From positions 1 to 64,000 of the forward strand of contig CAZQWM010000008.1 in the NCBI GenBank assembly GCA_964597035.1: a stretch of 64,000 nucleotides of DNA, written 5' to 3'. Made by a program: the position numbers and the translations under genes. The DNA comes from Fen-1362 sp964597035. Lineage in GTDB: Bacteria > Planctomycetota > Phycisphaerae > Sedimentisphaerales > Anaerobacaceae. Every line of letters begins with the position of its first letter. Within the stretch, counting starts at the first letter, position 1. Under the pieces are notes generated by a model that did not search any database, had not been told where the DNA came from, and was given only the letters and a program-made list of their open reading frames with translations. Shown one piece after another: positions 1-7,345 of the stretch.

Positions 1-19
1 GGGAAGGCTTAATCATAAC

Positions 20-451
20 CCTGTATGTCCCCCGCAAAAGAGTGGCGTATACACCAACTGCCCTCCGGCATAAATCGTCGATTGTCCTGTATGTCCCCCG
101 CAAAAGAGTGGCGTATACACCAGCGTTACGTATGTGCAGCCGTGAACCACACCTGTATGTCCCCCGCAAAAGAGTGGCGTATACACCATTGAAGCAAAAC
201 GCGACGCCGGCGGAAACCCTGTATGTCCCCCGCAAAAGAGTGGCGTATACACCCACCTCACTATAATATATACAACCTTCAGCCCTGTATGTCCCCCGCA
301 AAAGAGTGGCGTATACACCTTTTGTGCCGAATTTCAAAAAAAAGACAAACCTGTATGTCCCCCGCAAAAGAGTGGCGTATACACCATTCATCGATGAATG
401 CCGCGCCAAATCTCGCCTGTATGTCCCCCGCAAAAGAGTGGCGTATACACC
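20..451. CRISPR. CRISPR array, 7 repeats and 6 spacers
   Basis: Seven identical 36-bp repeats start at 20, 86, 152, 218, 284, 350 and 416; each begins CCTGTATGTCC and ends GTATACACC. All six spacers are exactly 30 bp and differ from one another. Within the repeat, TGTAT near the 5' end can pair with ATACA near the 3' end, extended by two wobble pairs. Transcription direction is not settled by the sequence: no repeat is degenerate. Only 19 bp precede the first repeat, less than one spacer, so the array may continue beyond the left edge. The Cas12f-type gene at 675-2093 is the only cas-like gene in view. Confidence 0.97.
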
Positions 452-674
452 TTATATTTCTTAATTGCTTGCTGACAAGGACGATACGGTCAATTCACCC
501 AGTAAAAAATTGCGGATGACTTGGTGAGCGGTCGCAAAGGGAAGCAATTTTCCACTTATATGCGCCTTCTCAACCTTCAGCCGGAACAGGCCCGGCTTCA
601 GTCGCCTGCCTGAGATTGCCCGCACAAGGCGGACTATCAGTACAATGGTGACGACCTCAATTATCATTATATTG
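452..674 (-). ncRNA. Candidate tracrRNA region between effector and array
   Basis: This gene-free gap lies between the Cas12f stop and the array, where Cas12f loci often encode a tracrRNA. It can fold: AGCCGG (579-584) pairs with CCGGCT (592-597) around a 7-nt loop, and GGAA/TTCC flank a small loop near 541-552. The segment 552-565 matches 10 of 14 positions of the reverse complement of the repeat core, which would allow repeat:anti-repeat pairing if both RNAs come from the same strand. A 10/14 match is expected by chance a few times in such a search, so this is weak. The strand is assumed to be that of the effector. RNA ends are unknown. Confidence 0.3.
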
Positions 675-2093
675 TCAAAGAACATCGGACTTAATTCCCT
701 GCTTTTGGCATTGTAATCGAATCTTATCTTCGATGTCAATAGTGGCAATATTTTGAGCGGCGTTATAGTCCGGGTCTGCCTCATATTTGCAGTTTGGGTC
801 TGAGCAAACGAATCTGGTTGTCATACCTTCCGGTTTGTTTTTATCTCGGTATTGCCTTGTGAAATCGGTGTTTATTAAACCGCATTTACTGCATCTTTTC
901 GAGGTATAAGCAGGATTTATTTTCTTTACCGCTATATCGGCCTCTTTGGCTTTGTATTCTATAAACTGCTGCAACTTGAAGTATCGCCATCTGGTGCCGA
1001 GGAATGTTCCGCGAAGCTGGTCTTTGAGACTGTCGAGATTCTCCATCTGGATAGTTCCAGCATTTTGGCTTTCGGCAAAGGCGACGACGGTAGATGAAAG
1101 TTGGTGATTGAGTGTTGTATAGGCATTATCAATACGAGAACGTAGCTTTTCAGTAGGCAGGAGAATGCGTTTTACGCCGTGACCGGAACGGGCGGTCGGT
1201 GCGGATAAAGTGCGTGAGCCGCCACGCTGGATTACTCTCCTTCGGGCGATTATCTGTGCCTGTAACAAACGGATATGGTTGGCAATAGGTTTGAAATGTT
1301 TATATCCAAGTCTTGCGTGGCCATTGTTGATTGCTGCATAAAGAGGGACAGAAAAACCAAGGTCAACGCCAACTACAATATCCGGATTAAGCTTGGCAGG
1401 ACGGAGCGGTAATTCGTAGGTGACATAGAGCCACCATTTTTTTGTGAAAGAATCCTGTTTAATTTCAAAAGCCCGTTGCCTGTATCCTTCCGGTGAATTC
1501 TCTGTATTGTCGAGCAAACGGTCGAGAATGTCTTGCTGACCCGGGCCGAGGTCGAACCGTTGTAGAAGCACTTTTGGATATGGTCGTTTGCAAATCATTA
1601 GTTCCAGTTCAACGTCACCATTGGGAGACCTTTGCATTCGACGGTGGGCGGGCTTATCACAACGGATGGGAATAGGCATATCCGCTCTGAATGTAGGCAA
1701 CGATACTTTGCCTCGGACAACGTCTCGCCATTTTGTCGGATTAGTCAACGCTCTTATTTTGTATTGGGACAAAGCAGAAGCTACATAATCGGGGATAGCC
1801 CCTTTTGGAGAATAGCGACCAAGCTCCTGTTCGTTTGTTTTTTCCTCAAGAAGCATATTTCGGAGACGCTGATTCAATTTACCTATGGAATCGGGCTTAA
1901 AGTTAGCAATACTTTTAGTTCTGAAAAGGTGAAAGTTTAGATATGCTTCACTGACAGCAAGATTCGCCAGGCGAAAAACCCTGTAACGGACATCCCGCAA
2001 CATCTTGCCAAGCTCGTCCCAAGACATACCATCTACGGGCTTGATAATACGAAGCTTCAATACCTTATGAGTAGTGCTTTTTTTGTCTGGCAT
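675..2093 (-). CDS. cas12f: Cas12f-type compact CRISPR effector nuclease
   Basis: A 472-aa RNA-guided DNA nuclease of the TnpB/Cas12f group. Visible motifs are RuvC-I VVGVDLG (D244), RuvC-II GTIQMENL (E351), a zinc finger C401-x2-C404 with C430 and C435, and RuvC-III DPDYNAAQNIA (D442), so the catalytic triad is intact. The C-terminal half follows remembered Cas12f1 proteins closely: YTSKRCSKCG, the YFKLQQ helix, and the Gly/Arg-rich stretch GGSRTLSAPTARSGHG before the bridge region. The N-terminal 230 residues match the longer recognition and wedge regions of Cas12f rather than a minimal TnpB of about 400 aa. AAGGGGAT precedes the ATG by a normal distance. The CRISPR array downstream supports Cas12f over TnpB; no TnpA or IS605-type ends were seen. 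Subtype is not certain. Confidence 0.85.
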   Translation of the reverse strand: MPDKKSTTHKVLKLRIIKPVDGMSWDELGKMLRDVRYRVFRLANLAVSEAYLNFHLFRTKSIANFKPDSIGKLNQRLRNMLLEEKTNEQELGRYSPKGAIPDYVASALSQYKIRALTNPTKWRDVVRGKVSLPTFRADMPIPIRCDKPAHRRMQRSPNGDVELELMICKRPYPKVLLQRFDLGPGQQDILDRLLDNTENSPEGYRQRAFEIKQDSFTKKWWLYVTYELPLRPAKLNPDIVVGVDLGFSVPLYAAINNGHARLGYKHFKPIANHIRLLQAQIIARRRVIQRGGSRTLSAPTARSGHGVKRILLPTEKLRSRIDNAYTTLNHQLSSTVVAFAESQNAGTIQMENLDSLKDQLRGTFLGTRWRYFKLQQFIEYKAKEADIAVKKINPAYTSKRCSKCGLINTDFTRQYRDKNKPEGMTTRFVCSDPNCKYEADPDYNAAQNIATIDIEDKIRLQCQKQGIKSDVL

Positions 2094-2204
2094 TAGATAA
2101 TCCCCTTGCCTTTAATTCATTGTAAAACTGGGCTTTCAATTATGCAAACAGATATTGTCAACTTTGCTGTGTGACGTTATGCTTTAAAGAAACAATCGGG
2201 ACGA

Positions 2205-2297
2205 CCGGCCAGCTACCGGCCAAGCGGTCTGGACGAGGGTAGGATTTATCACCTGTCTTGCCTGCCCTTGCCCAGACCGACCCGAAAAAAGACAGGT
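2205..2297. repeat. Interleaved inverted repeats in divergent intergenic region
   Basis: Between the divergent Cas12f and 842-aa genes lie two crossing inverted repeats. CGGTCTGG (2225-2232) pairs with CCAGACCG (2272-2279), and ACCTGTC (2251-2257) pairs with GACAGGT (2291-2297). Because the arms interleave, an RNA could form only one of them or a pseudoknot. CCGGCC also occurs twice just upstream (2205-2210, 2216-2221). The segment ends 8 bp before the 842-aa start codon, so a role in its expression, or as a protein-binding site of the element, is possible. Confidence 0.5.
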
Positions 2298-2304
2298 ATA
2301 AAGA

Positions 2305-4833
2305 ATGGATATTGAACGACTTCGCCGAATACTCAAAGAACTCAATCCAATCTTCTGGAACGCTAAGACAGACAGTAAATATGAGGGGAAGACCCTTATT
2401 GAGTCCGCTTATGGCCGTTATATAAGCGCTCTGGCCGATTTTGAACCTGACCAGGACTTTTCTTCCTATCCGAAATCAGGTCACCATCGCAAACAGATAG
2501 TTTACGACCGAAATCCTAAGAAAATACGTTTCGATAAGCTTTTTCAAGAGCTTAAGGAATGTTTGACCCCTTACGATAAGGTTTACGATGTATTACGAAA
2601 AGAATTTCCAAGCCCGTTTGCAGAGCAAGTTCTTCTAACATACGAAAATCTCATAAGAAACTTTGATAACATTCCGCTCAAAGCCGTCAAGGATTGGGAT
2701 ACTCTTGTGGTTTGTATGTCCCACAAGGACTTCTGGGCCGACACTATAAAAATAAGATTAGACAAACAAACCCAGGCCGCGATGAACTCTTATCAGCAAT
2801 TCCTAAAAGACAAATGCTCTGAAATCGAAGACCTTGACCCCCTTTCGCCTGAAACCAAAGACATTTTCATACGGCATATTGACGCATATTTCGAGTGGCA
2901 TAATAACAACCCTGAAGAAGCACTGCATATCAACGATGTCCCTGTTAAAGAAGACCTGAATCTGCTACAAGATAGTGTAAAGCGAGGACGCGATGAGAGA
3001 GAAATGCTGCTACGTTCGTATTTTGTCCTTGCTGTTTTATATGATGGTAATGCTCAATCCCGAAGACGACCAACGATATATTTTGATTGGGAATATAATG
3101 AGCAGGACACAATCGCCAATAATTTTGGGTTCTCTGAATGGGAGGATATTAAAAGAGCCGGCGGAGAGTTGAATGAGCAAATCTGGCGAGATGAGATTAG
3201 CTACTGCCTTAAGCGCGTTAAGAAAGACCTGCAAAGACAACAAACAATGGAACAGCGATTAGCAGTTGAGATTATCGACACTCTGACGGAGTGGGCAAGC
3301 GTTGGCGCGGATAACTGGGAGGATAAGCTGCCAAAGGAATATCGCCCTAACCATTGCCTGGAATATCGCCTGAGCATACACAACAAGCTGGGGATAAATC
3401 CGATTTTAGAAAAGTTAATGCTTGAGGGTAAAGGCGACGCTGCAAAAATGCTTGAGCAGTATCGGGATATACTCGATAAGGCCGTAAATACTATTGTCGA
3501 AAACCTTGACCCTACCAGTCTTATGCACCTGCCTAATACGGAATTGTATATGCGCGCGAAAAAGCTGTCGTATGCTTTGGAACGTGCATTGCCGTATTTA
3601 GGGCCGAGCACACAACCTCAAGAATTGCAAAATAAACAAGGGACAGAAATGCAGAAGACCTCAATCAATATGTCTGGTGATAATCTCCAACCCGACAAGG
3701 TACTTCTATCGCATATAGCAACTGGTGTTGATGAGTTGGTGAGGAATCCAGAAAACCTCCAAACAGTTCGAGAAAAGATACGCCCATTTGCCCAAAGGTG
3801 GGTGCAGCACAACAGCGATACCGAGAACGCAGAAAAAAAGCGAAATGAGCATTGGCAGAAGGTCAAAAACAATCCAGCGTGGCAGGACAAAGAAGCGGGG
3901 CCGCCCGAAAAGGATTGGGAATGGGAAAGGTTTTATTTGGGTGATTTGGGTTTTGATGTCGGGCCAACATACGAAATGCCTGCGAGATATGCACCTGCTG
4001 TTATGGCCAAACTTGAGGATTACATAGAAGCAAACAAGCAAAAATTACAGCGCTCCAGTCCTGCGACAATGGAATATCAGCGACTTGAGAAGACCGTCGT
4101 AGAGCAAGAACAAAACTTGGCTGACATTCGCACTCGGTTTGATAAGTTGCCTGATAAAAACGAAGGATGGATAAGCACTGCTGTTCCCCTCGATAGACCT
4201 GTTCAGGGGACCTGGGTGCAATTTTTGTGGTTCAGATATACAGATTTGAGCGACGAAGAAGTTTTCGGTTGCTTGAGGCCGCGACGGAAACAGATACAAC
4301 CAAATCCTATCGACGCACTTATACCGGAGAAAGAGACAGAAAAACTACTGCCACCCGTTAATCGAGAGCGGGAGTATGAAAGATACTACGTCGTTTTGAC
4401 TTCGATTCACGACAATATGCTGACCGGAGTCCAGAGTATAAGTAATGGTATATGGCCGAAGGAATTGGCTGAAGATGTATGGTTTCGTTTCACGCGTGGG
4501 CAGCCCTATGGCCCAGACAGGGGTTTTATTAAGGCCGCTATAAATCGTATTAAAGACGAACTTGTCGGCGAGCAGAAAAAAGAGGAGGAGCAGCCACAGG
4601 CAACAATGAGTAAAGCTGCCCGTGCTTTGGCTGTCTTACACGACCACCCTGACTGGGCGAACAAGCAAATAGCAGATGCAATAGGTGCAAATGAGAAGTC
4701 CCTGCCCCGAATGAAGGGCTTTAGCAAAGCCAGAGAAATTCTAAAAACCGGAAAGTCGGATTATCCGAATGGCAGTAAATATCCTGATTCTGAAACGGGA
4801 CAGGACAATTTAGAATCGTGGGACAATCAGTAA
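2305..4833 (+). CDS. Large element protein of unknown function, C-terminal HTH-like
   Basis: I do not recognise this 842-aa family. It is soluble, charged and mostly helical in appearance, with no signal peptide, membrane segment or Walker motif that I can see. Residues of about 590-620 look like a coiled coil (EYQRLEKTVVEQEQNLADIR). Residues of about 770-815 (KAARALAVLHDHPDWANKQI and on) resemble a winged or helix-turn-helix unit of the kind used in element replication or regulation proteins. It is the first gene of the plus-strand block leading to the primase-polymerase and integrase, which suggests an element-maintenance role. It runs away from the CRISPR effector, so it need not belong to that system. 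Confidence 0.8.
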   Translation: MDIERLRRILKELNPIFWNAKTDSKYEGKTLIESAYGRYISALADFEPDQDFSSYPKSGHHRKQIVYDRNPKKIRFDKLFQELKECLTPYDKVYDVLRKEFPSPFAEQVLLTYENLIRNFDNIPLKAVKDWDTLVVCMSHKDFWADTIKIRLDKQTQAAMNSYQQFLKDKCSEIEDLDPLSPETKDIFIRHIDAYFEWHNNNPEEALHINDVPVKEDLNLLQDSVKRGRDEREMLLRSYFVLAVLYDGNAQSRRRPTIYFDWEYNEQDTIANNFGFSEWEDIKRAGGELNEQIWRDEISYCLKRVKKDLQRQQTMEQRLAVEIIDTLTEWASVGADNWEDKLPKEYRPNHCLEYRLSIHNKLGINPILEKLMLEGKGDAAKMLEQYRDILDKAVNTIVENLDPTSLMHLPNTELYMRAKKLSYALERALPYLGPSTQPQELQNKQGTEMQKTSINMSGDNLQPDKVLLSHIATGVDELVRNPENLQTVREKIRPFAQRWVQHNSDTENAEKKRNEHWQKVKNNPAWQDKEAGPPEKDWEWERFYLGDLGFDVGPTYEMPARYAPAVMAKLEDYIEANKQKLQRSSPATMEYQRLEKTVVEQEQNLADIRTRFDKLPDKNEGWISTAVPLDRPVQGTWVQFLWFRYTDLSDEEVFGCLRPRRKQIQPNPIDALIPEKETEKLLPPVNREREYERYYVVLTSIHDNMLTGVQSISNGIWPKELAEDVWFRFTRGQPYGPDRGFIKAAINRIKDELVGEQKKEEEQPQATMSKAARALAVLHDHPDWANKQIADAIGANEKSLPRMKGFSKAREILKTGKSDYPNGSKYPDSETGQDNLESWDNQ

Positions 4834-4930
4834 CACGCGGGTAACACGTTACCTTTTGTGTTACTATATAAAGCCGTAAACCTTCCTAAAATCACAACTT
4901 ATCAGTTCTCTTACGTTACCCCTATGTTAC
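4830..4930. repeat. Iteron-like GTTAC cluster
   Basis: The pentamer GTTAC or its complement GTAAC occurs six times in 101 bp: 4830, 4841, 4848, 4860, 4915 and 4926. Two copies form the perfect inverted repeat GTAAC-AC-GTTAC (4841-4852), and three copies read GTTACC. About 0.2 copies are expected by chance. The cluster overlaps the stop of the 842-aa gene and fills the gap to the next ORF. Clusters like this serve as replication-initiator or repressor binding sites. The element encodes a primase-polymerase, so an origin is one possibility. Confidence 0.5.
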
Positions 4931-4946
4931 CTGCGCCCATTGATAT

Positions 4947-5129
4947 ATGGGCAAAGAGACATATACAGAACGCGATTTTGCTGATAGTCGCGTAGCTTGG
5001 TTCGTCTGTTTGGAACGAGCAAAGGCAGACAACAACTTTGAACAAGCGGCTATGGCAAAACGAGAGCTTGAGCGGTTGGGTGTTAAAGTCCGGTATCGAA
5101 AGCGAGCAGGACAAAGGGGGCGTCAGTGA
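4947..5129 (+). CDS. Small hypothetical element protein
   Basis: A 60-aa basic protein with a helical centre (CLERAKADNNFEQAAMAKRE) and a basic tail ending KRAGQRGRQ. It overlaps the next gene by 4 bp (GTGAGTGA context at 5126), which suggests translational coupling. I see no known domain. The tight packing with the downstream excisionase-like gene is the main reason to believe that it is real. Confidence 0.5.
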   Translation: MGKETYTERDFADSRVAWFVCLERAKADNNFEQAAMAKRELERLGVKVRYRKRAGQRGRQ

Positions 5130-5362
5130 GTGAGATACAGACCATCGAGCCGCTTTTATTGTCTGCTGCCAAGGCCGCACATCTGCTTGGCATTTTCCGT
5201 GCTCATTTTTACTCAATGCACTCAAGCGGAACACTTGGGCCGCAGCCGATGCGATTAGGGGGGCGCGTCCTCTGGTCAATTGATGAACTGAAAAGGTGGG
5301 TTGATGCGGATTGCCCGCAACGACAAAAATGGGTTCAAATTAGGAGAACTAACAATGTCTGA
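5126..5362 (+). CDS. AlpA/excisionase-type HTH protein
   Basis: A 78-aa protein of the MerR-like HTH_17 group. LLSAAKAAHLLGI (about 11-23) is the first helix-turn-helix element, and GGRVLWSIDELKRWVDA (about 44-60) is the typical wing and closing helix of AlpA and Xis-like proteins. Such proteins bind DNA at attachment sites or promoters of integrated elements. It lies in the same block as the integrase at 7346-8785, so a role as recombination directionality factor or element regulator is likely. It overlaps both neighbours slightly. The start at 5126 is GTG. Confidence 0.75.
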   Translation: MSEIQTIEPLLLSAAKAAHLLGIFRAHFYSMHSSGTLGPQPMRLGGRVLWSIDELKRWVDADCPQRQKWVQIRRTNNV

Positions 5363-5585
5363 AAAAGAGAAGGCCAGTGCGTCAACACTGGCCGAAAGAA
5401 ACATCGAACAGGAAAAATCATACCACAAGGGGGACTATCGGTCAAGTCCGAATTTAAAAGAAATTCTTGGTGTGTTGTTATTGCTTCTGGCCGCTGGACA
5501 TTCAGAGCCAGACGGCTGGAGATTGTTTGAGGTTCTGCTTGGGCAGTATTGCGAGATTAAACAGACAATGGGGGCTTCGTTATGA
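5355..5585 (+). CDS. Small hypothetical element protein
   Basis: A 76-aa protein. The ATG at 5355 is chosen over an upstream in-frame ATG at 5301 because AGGAG lies at 5342-5346, the right distance away. It has a hydrophobic run ILGVLLLLLAAG (about residues 36-47), too short and isolated to call a membrane segment with confidence. Its last codons overlap the start of the next gene by 4 bp. Function is unknown. Confidence 0.55.
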   Translation: MSEKEKASASTLAERNIEQEKSYHKGDYRSSPNLKEILGVLLLLLAAGHSEPDGWRLFEVLLGQYCEIKQTMGASL

Positions 5586-5851
5586 CAGACGAACGAGCAG
5601 ATAAAATCATGGAACGGCTGGGAAATATCCCGCGTGCATACAAGGCAACATACGAAAGAGCGGTCAAGGGCAAGAGCTTGCGAGCCGCCATAAACTCTTT
5701 CTGTCTTGAGTGTGTTTGCTGGAGTATCGAGGAAATTCGCAACTGTTCAGACCTTGCCTGCCCCCTTTATGCAGTTAGACCGTATCAGGAAAGCTCACAG
5801 AATGGCCGTGATGGGCATTTTACGGACTGTGCGAAGCCAAACGGTCTTTGA
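5582..5851 (+). CDS. Small Cys-rich element protein
   Basis: An 89-aa protein with the pattern SLRAAINSFCLECVCW, then NCSDLACPLYAVRP. This Cys spacing followed by CPLY and RPY is familiar from small hypothetical proteins carried by phages and integrated elements, and it looks like a metal-binding knuckle. The biochemical role is not known. It overlaps the upstream ORF by 4 bp and the primase-polymerase TTG start by 4 bp, so the five genes from 4947 look like one transcription unit. Confidence 0.6.
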   Translation: MTDERADKIMERLGNIPRAYKATYERAVKGKSLRAAINSFCLECVCWSIEEIRNCSDLACPLYAVRPYQESSQNGRDGHFTDCAKPNGL

Positions 5852-7083
5852 TAATAGCCCAAACACGTATGGAAACCAAAAACGAAAATCTGGTGCTAAA
5901 ACAGGCCCTGGCGTACTATCAGCGGGGATGGTGTGTTATCCCGATACCGCACGGTCAAAAGGTCGCACGTATACGGTGGAAACAATATCAGGTCAAACGC
6001 CCAACTGAAGAACAGGTGCTAAAGTTGTTTGGGGGTAATCACGGCAATATCGCTGTGGTGTTGGGTAGTGTGTCCGGGGGGCTTGCCTGTCGGGATTTTG
6101 ATACAGAGGAGGGATACCTGCAATGGGCGAATGAACATCCGGACTTGGCTGGTAAATTACCTACAGTAAAGACCGCGAGAGGGTGTCACGTTTATTTTCT
6201 GGCGGATATTGGTAGTGTCCAGCACTTTGACGACGGCGAACTACGCGGTAGTGGGGGATATTGTATGCTGCCCCCGTCTGTTCACCCAGACGGTGTGATT
6301 TATCAATGGTTGATTGAGCCAAACAGTGAAAATCTGCTTTCTCTCGTTCCTGAACAGGCCGGTCTTTCACAAGAGAGCTGCAATATAAGCCGCCGAAGCC
6401 GAAGCCCCATAGGGCGAGGGCGCAGGCGAGGCGGCGTTACAGAGAAGACAGAGCATACAGAGAAAACACAGGAAAACTCAGGACATAGAGGGGAAGAAGA
6501 AAAAAAATTGATTATTTGTGTCAATGATTTTGGAAAGATTATCAAAAAAACCTTGCCGAATAAATATGGGACGCGGACTCGAAAAGTTTTTGACCTTACG
6601 CGTGCGTTGCGATCTTTACCGAAATATACTGGCATTGCCCCGAAGATTTTTGAGCCGGTCGTTAGAGAATGGCATAGGCGGGCACTGACGTATATCAGGA
6701 CGAAGGAATTTGAGGAAACTTGGATTGATTTTTTGAAGGCGTGGACGAAAATCAAGTGGAAAGAAGGGGAAAGTCCTATGAGCGAAACGTTTGAAAAGGC
6801 AAAGAGGGCGTCTGTCCCTGGTTATGCTGCCAAGTATGACAATCCGAAACTGCGTCTGTTGGTGGTATGGTGTAAACTTCTCCAAGAACAGGTTGGAGGC
6901 AGCAGTTTTTTTCTGTCGGCACGGACAGCAGGTAAATTTCTGAATGTAAACCCGATGACAGCTAACCGTTGGCTATTTTTATTAGAGCGGGACGGGATTC
7001 TTGAGGTTATAGAAAAGGGTAAGTTGACCAGAACAGGCGGTATAGCAACACGGTTCAACTATGTCGCAAATAAAAATTTTTAA
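5848..7083 (+). CDS. Primase-polymerase (prim-pol) replication protein
   Basis: A 411-aa protein whose first 165 residues match the bifunctional DNA primase/polymerase N-terminal family (archaeo-eukaryotic primase fold). Visible are ALAYYQRGWCVIPIPHGQK, the catalytic pair D83-F-D85 in ACRDFDTEEGY, the H114 motif RGCHVYF, and GSGGYCMLPPSVHPDG. The C-terminal third (FLSARTAGKFLNVNPMTANR) looks like a winged-helix DNA-binding domain. No helicase domain follows, so it is a short form like those of satellites and integrative plasmids. The TTG at 5848 overlaps the upstream stop; an ATG at 5869 is an alternative, and neither has a clear ribosome-binding site. It points to autonomous replication of the excised element. 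Confidence 0.8.
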   Translation: MIIAQTRMETKNENLVLKQALAYYQRGWCVIPIPHGQKVARIRWKQYQVKRPTEEQVLKLFGGNHGNIAVVLGSVSGGLACRDFDTEEGYLQWANEHPDLAGKLPTVKTARGCHVYFLADIGSVQHFDDGELRGSGGYCMLPPSVHPDGVIYQWLIEPNSENLLSLVPEQAGLSQESCNISRRSRSPIGRGRRRGGVTEKTEHTEKTQENSGHRGEEEKKLIICVNDFGKIIKKTLPNKYGTRTRKVFDLTRALRSLPKYTGIAPKIFEPVVREWHRRALTYIRTKEFEETWIDFLKAWTKIKWKEGESPMSETFEKAKRASVPGYAAKYDNPKLRLLVVWCKLLQEQVGGSSFFLSARTAGKFLNVNPMTANRWLFLLERDGILEVIEKGKLTRTGGIATRFNYVANKNF

Positions 7084-7100
7084 AATAATCTTGACTTGTG

Positions 7101-7129
7101 CTTGACATATTGGCAAGTATAGATAAAAT
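7101..7129 (+). promoter_or_regulatory. Sigma-70-type promoter and operator for XRE gene
   Basis: TTGACA (7102-7107), a 16-bp spacer and TAAAAT (7124-7129) form a near-consensus promoter. The predicted start of transcription falls at about 7136, which is the A of the ATG, so the mRNA appears to be leaderless. An imperfect palindrome of the form CTTGnCAnnnTGnCAAG (7101-7117) covers the -35 element and could be the operator of the encoded regulator. Confidence 0.6.
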
Positions 7130-7135
7130 AACAAT

Positions 7136-7342
7136 ATGATTCTTGAGAACATAGCAAAGGCAATGAAACAATCGGGCAAAAGCCGCTATCAGATAAGCAA
7201 GGATACTGGCATAGACCAAGCTATTCTTTGCCGGATTGCAAAAGGTAGCAGCGGTAGATTCAGTTGCAGCACAAAAACCGCAGACCTTTTGTGCAGGTAT
7301 CTGGGGCTTGAATTAGCTTCAAAGAAAAGGAAAGGCAGGTAA
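7136..7342 (+). CDS. XRE-family HTH regulator
   Basis: A 68-aa protein consisting of little more than one helix-turn-helix of the XRE/Cro type: SRYQISKDTGIDQAILCRIA (about 17-36) with the following recognition helix, then TADLLCRYLGLEL. There is no oligomerisation or peptidase domain, so it resembles a small Cro- or cI-like switch protein. It is separated from the integrase by only 3 bp. The promoter seems to produce a leaderless transcript, as for phage lambda cI from its maintenance promoter. Likely a regulator of the element, perhaps autoregulated through the palindrome at 7101-7117. Confidence 0.75.
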   Translation: MILENIAKAMKQSGKSRYQISKDTGIDQAILCRIAKGSSGRFSCSTKTADLLCRYLGLELASKKRKGR

Positions 7343-7345
7343 TTT

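Noticed and set aside
13..519. ORFs of 74-107 codons across the array on both strands
   Set aside because: Their translations are the 36-bp repeat in successive frames, so they are array artefacts.
461..784. 107-codon minus ORF overlapping the end of the Cas12f gene
   Set aside because: It is in another frame of the effector gene and lies over the structured gap; no domain, no ribosome-binding site.
675..2093. Reading the effector as an IS605-family TnpB
   Set aside because: No TnpA and no IS ends were seen, the protein is longer than usual TnpB, and a CRISPR array is adjacent.
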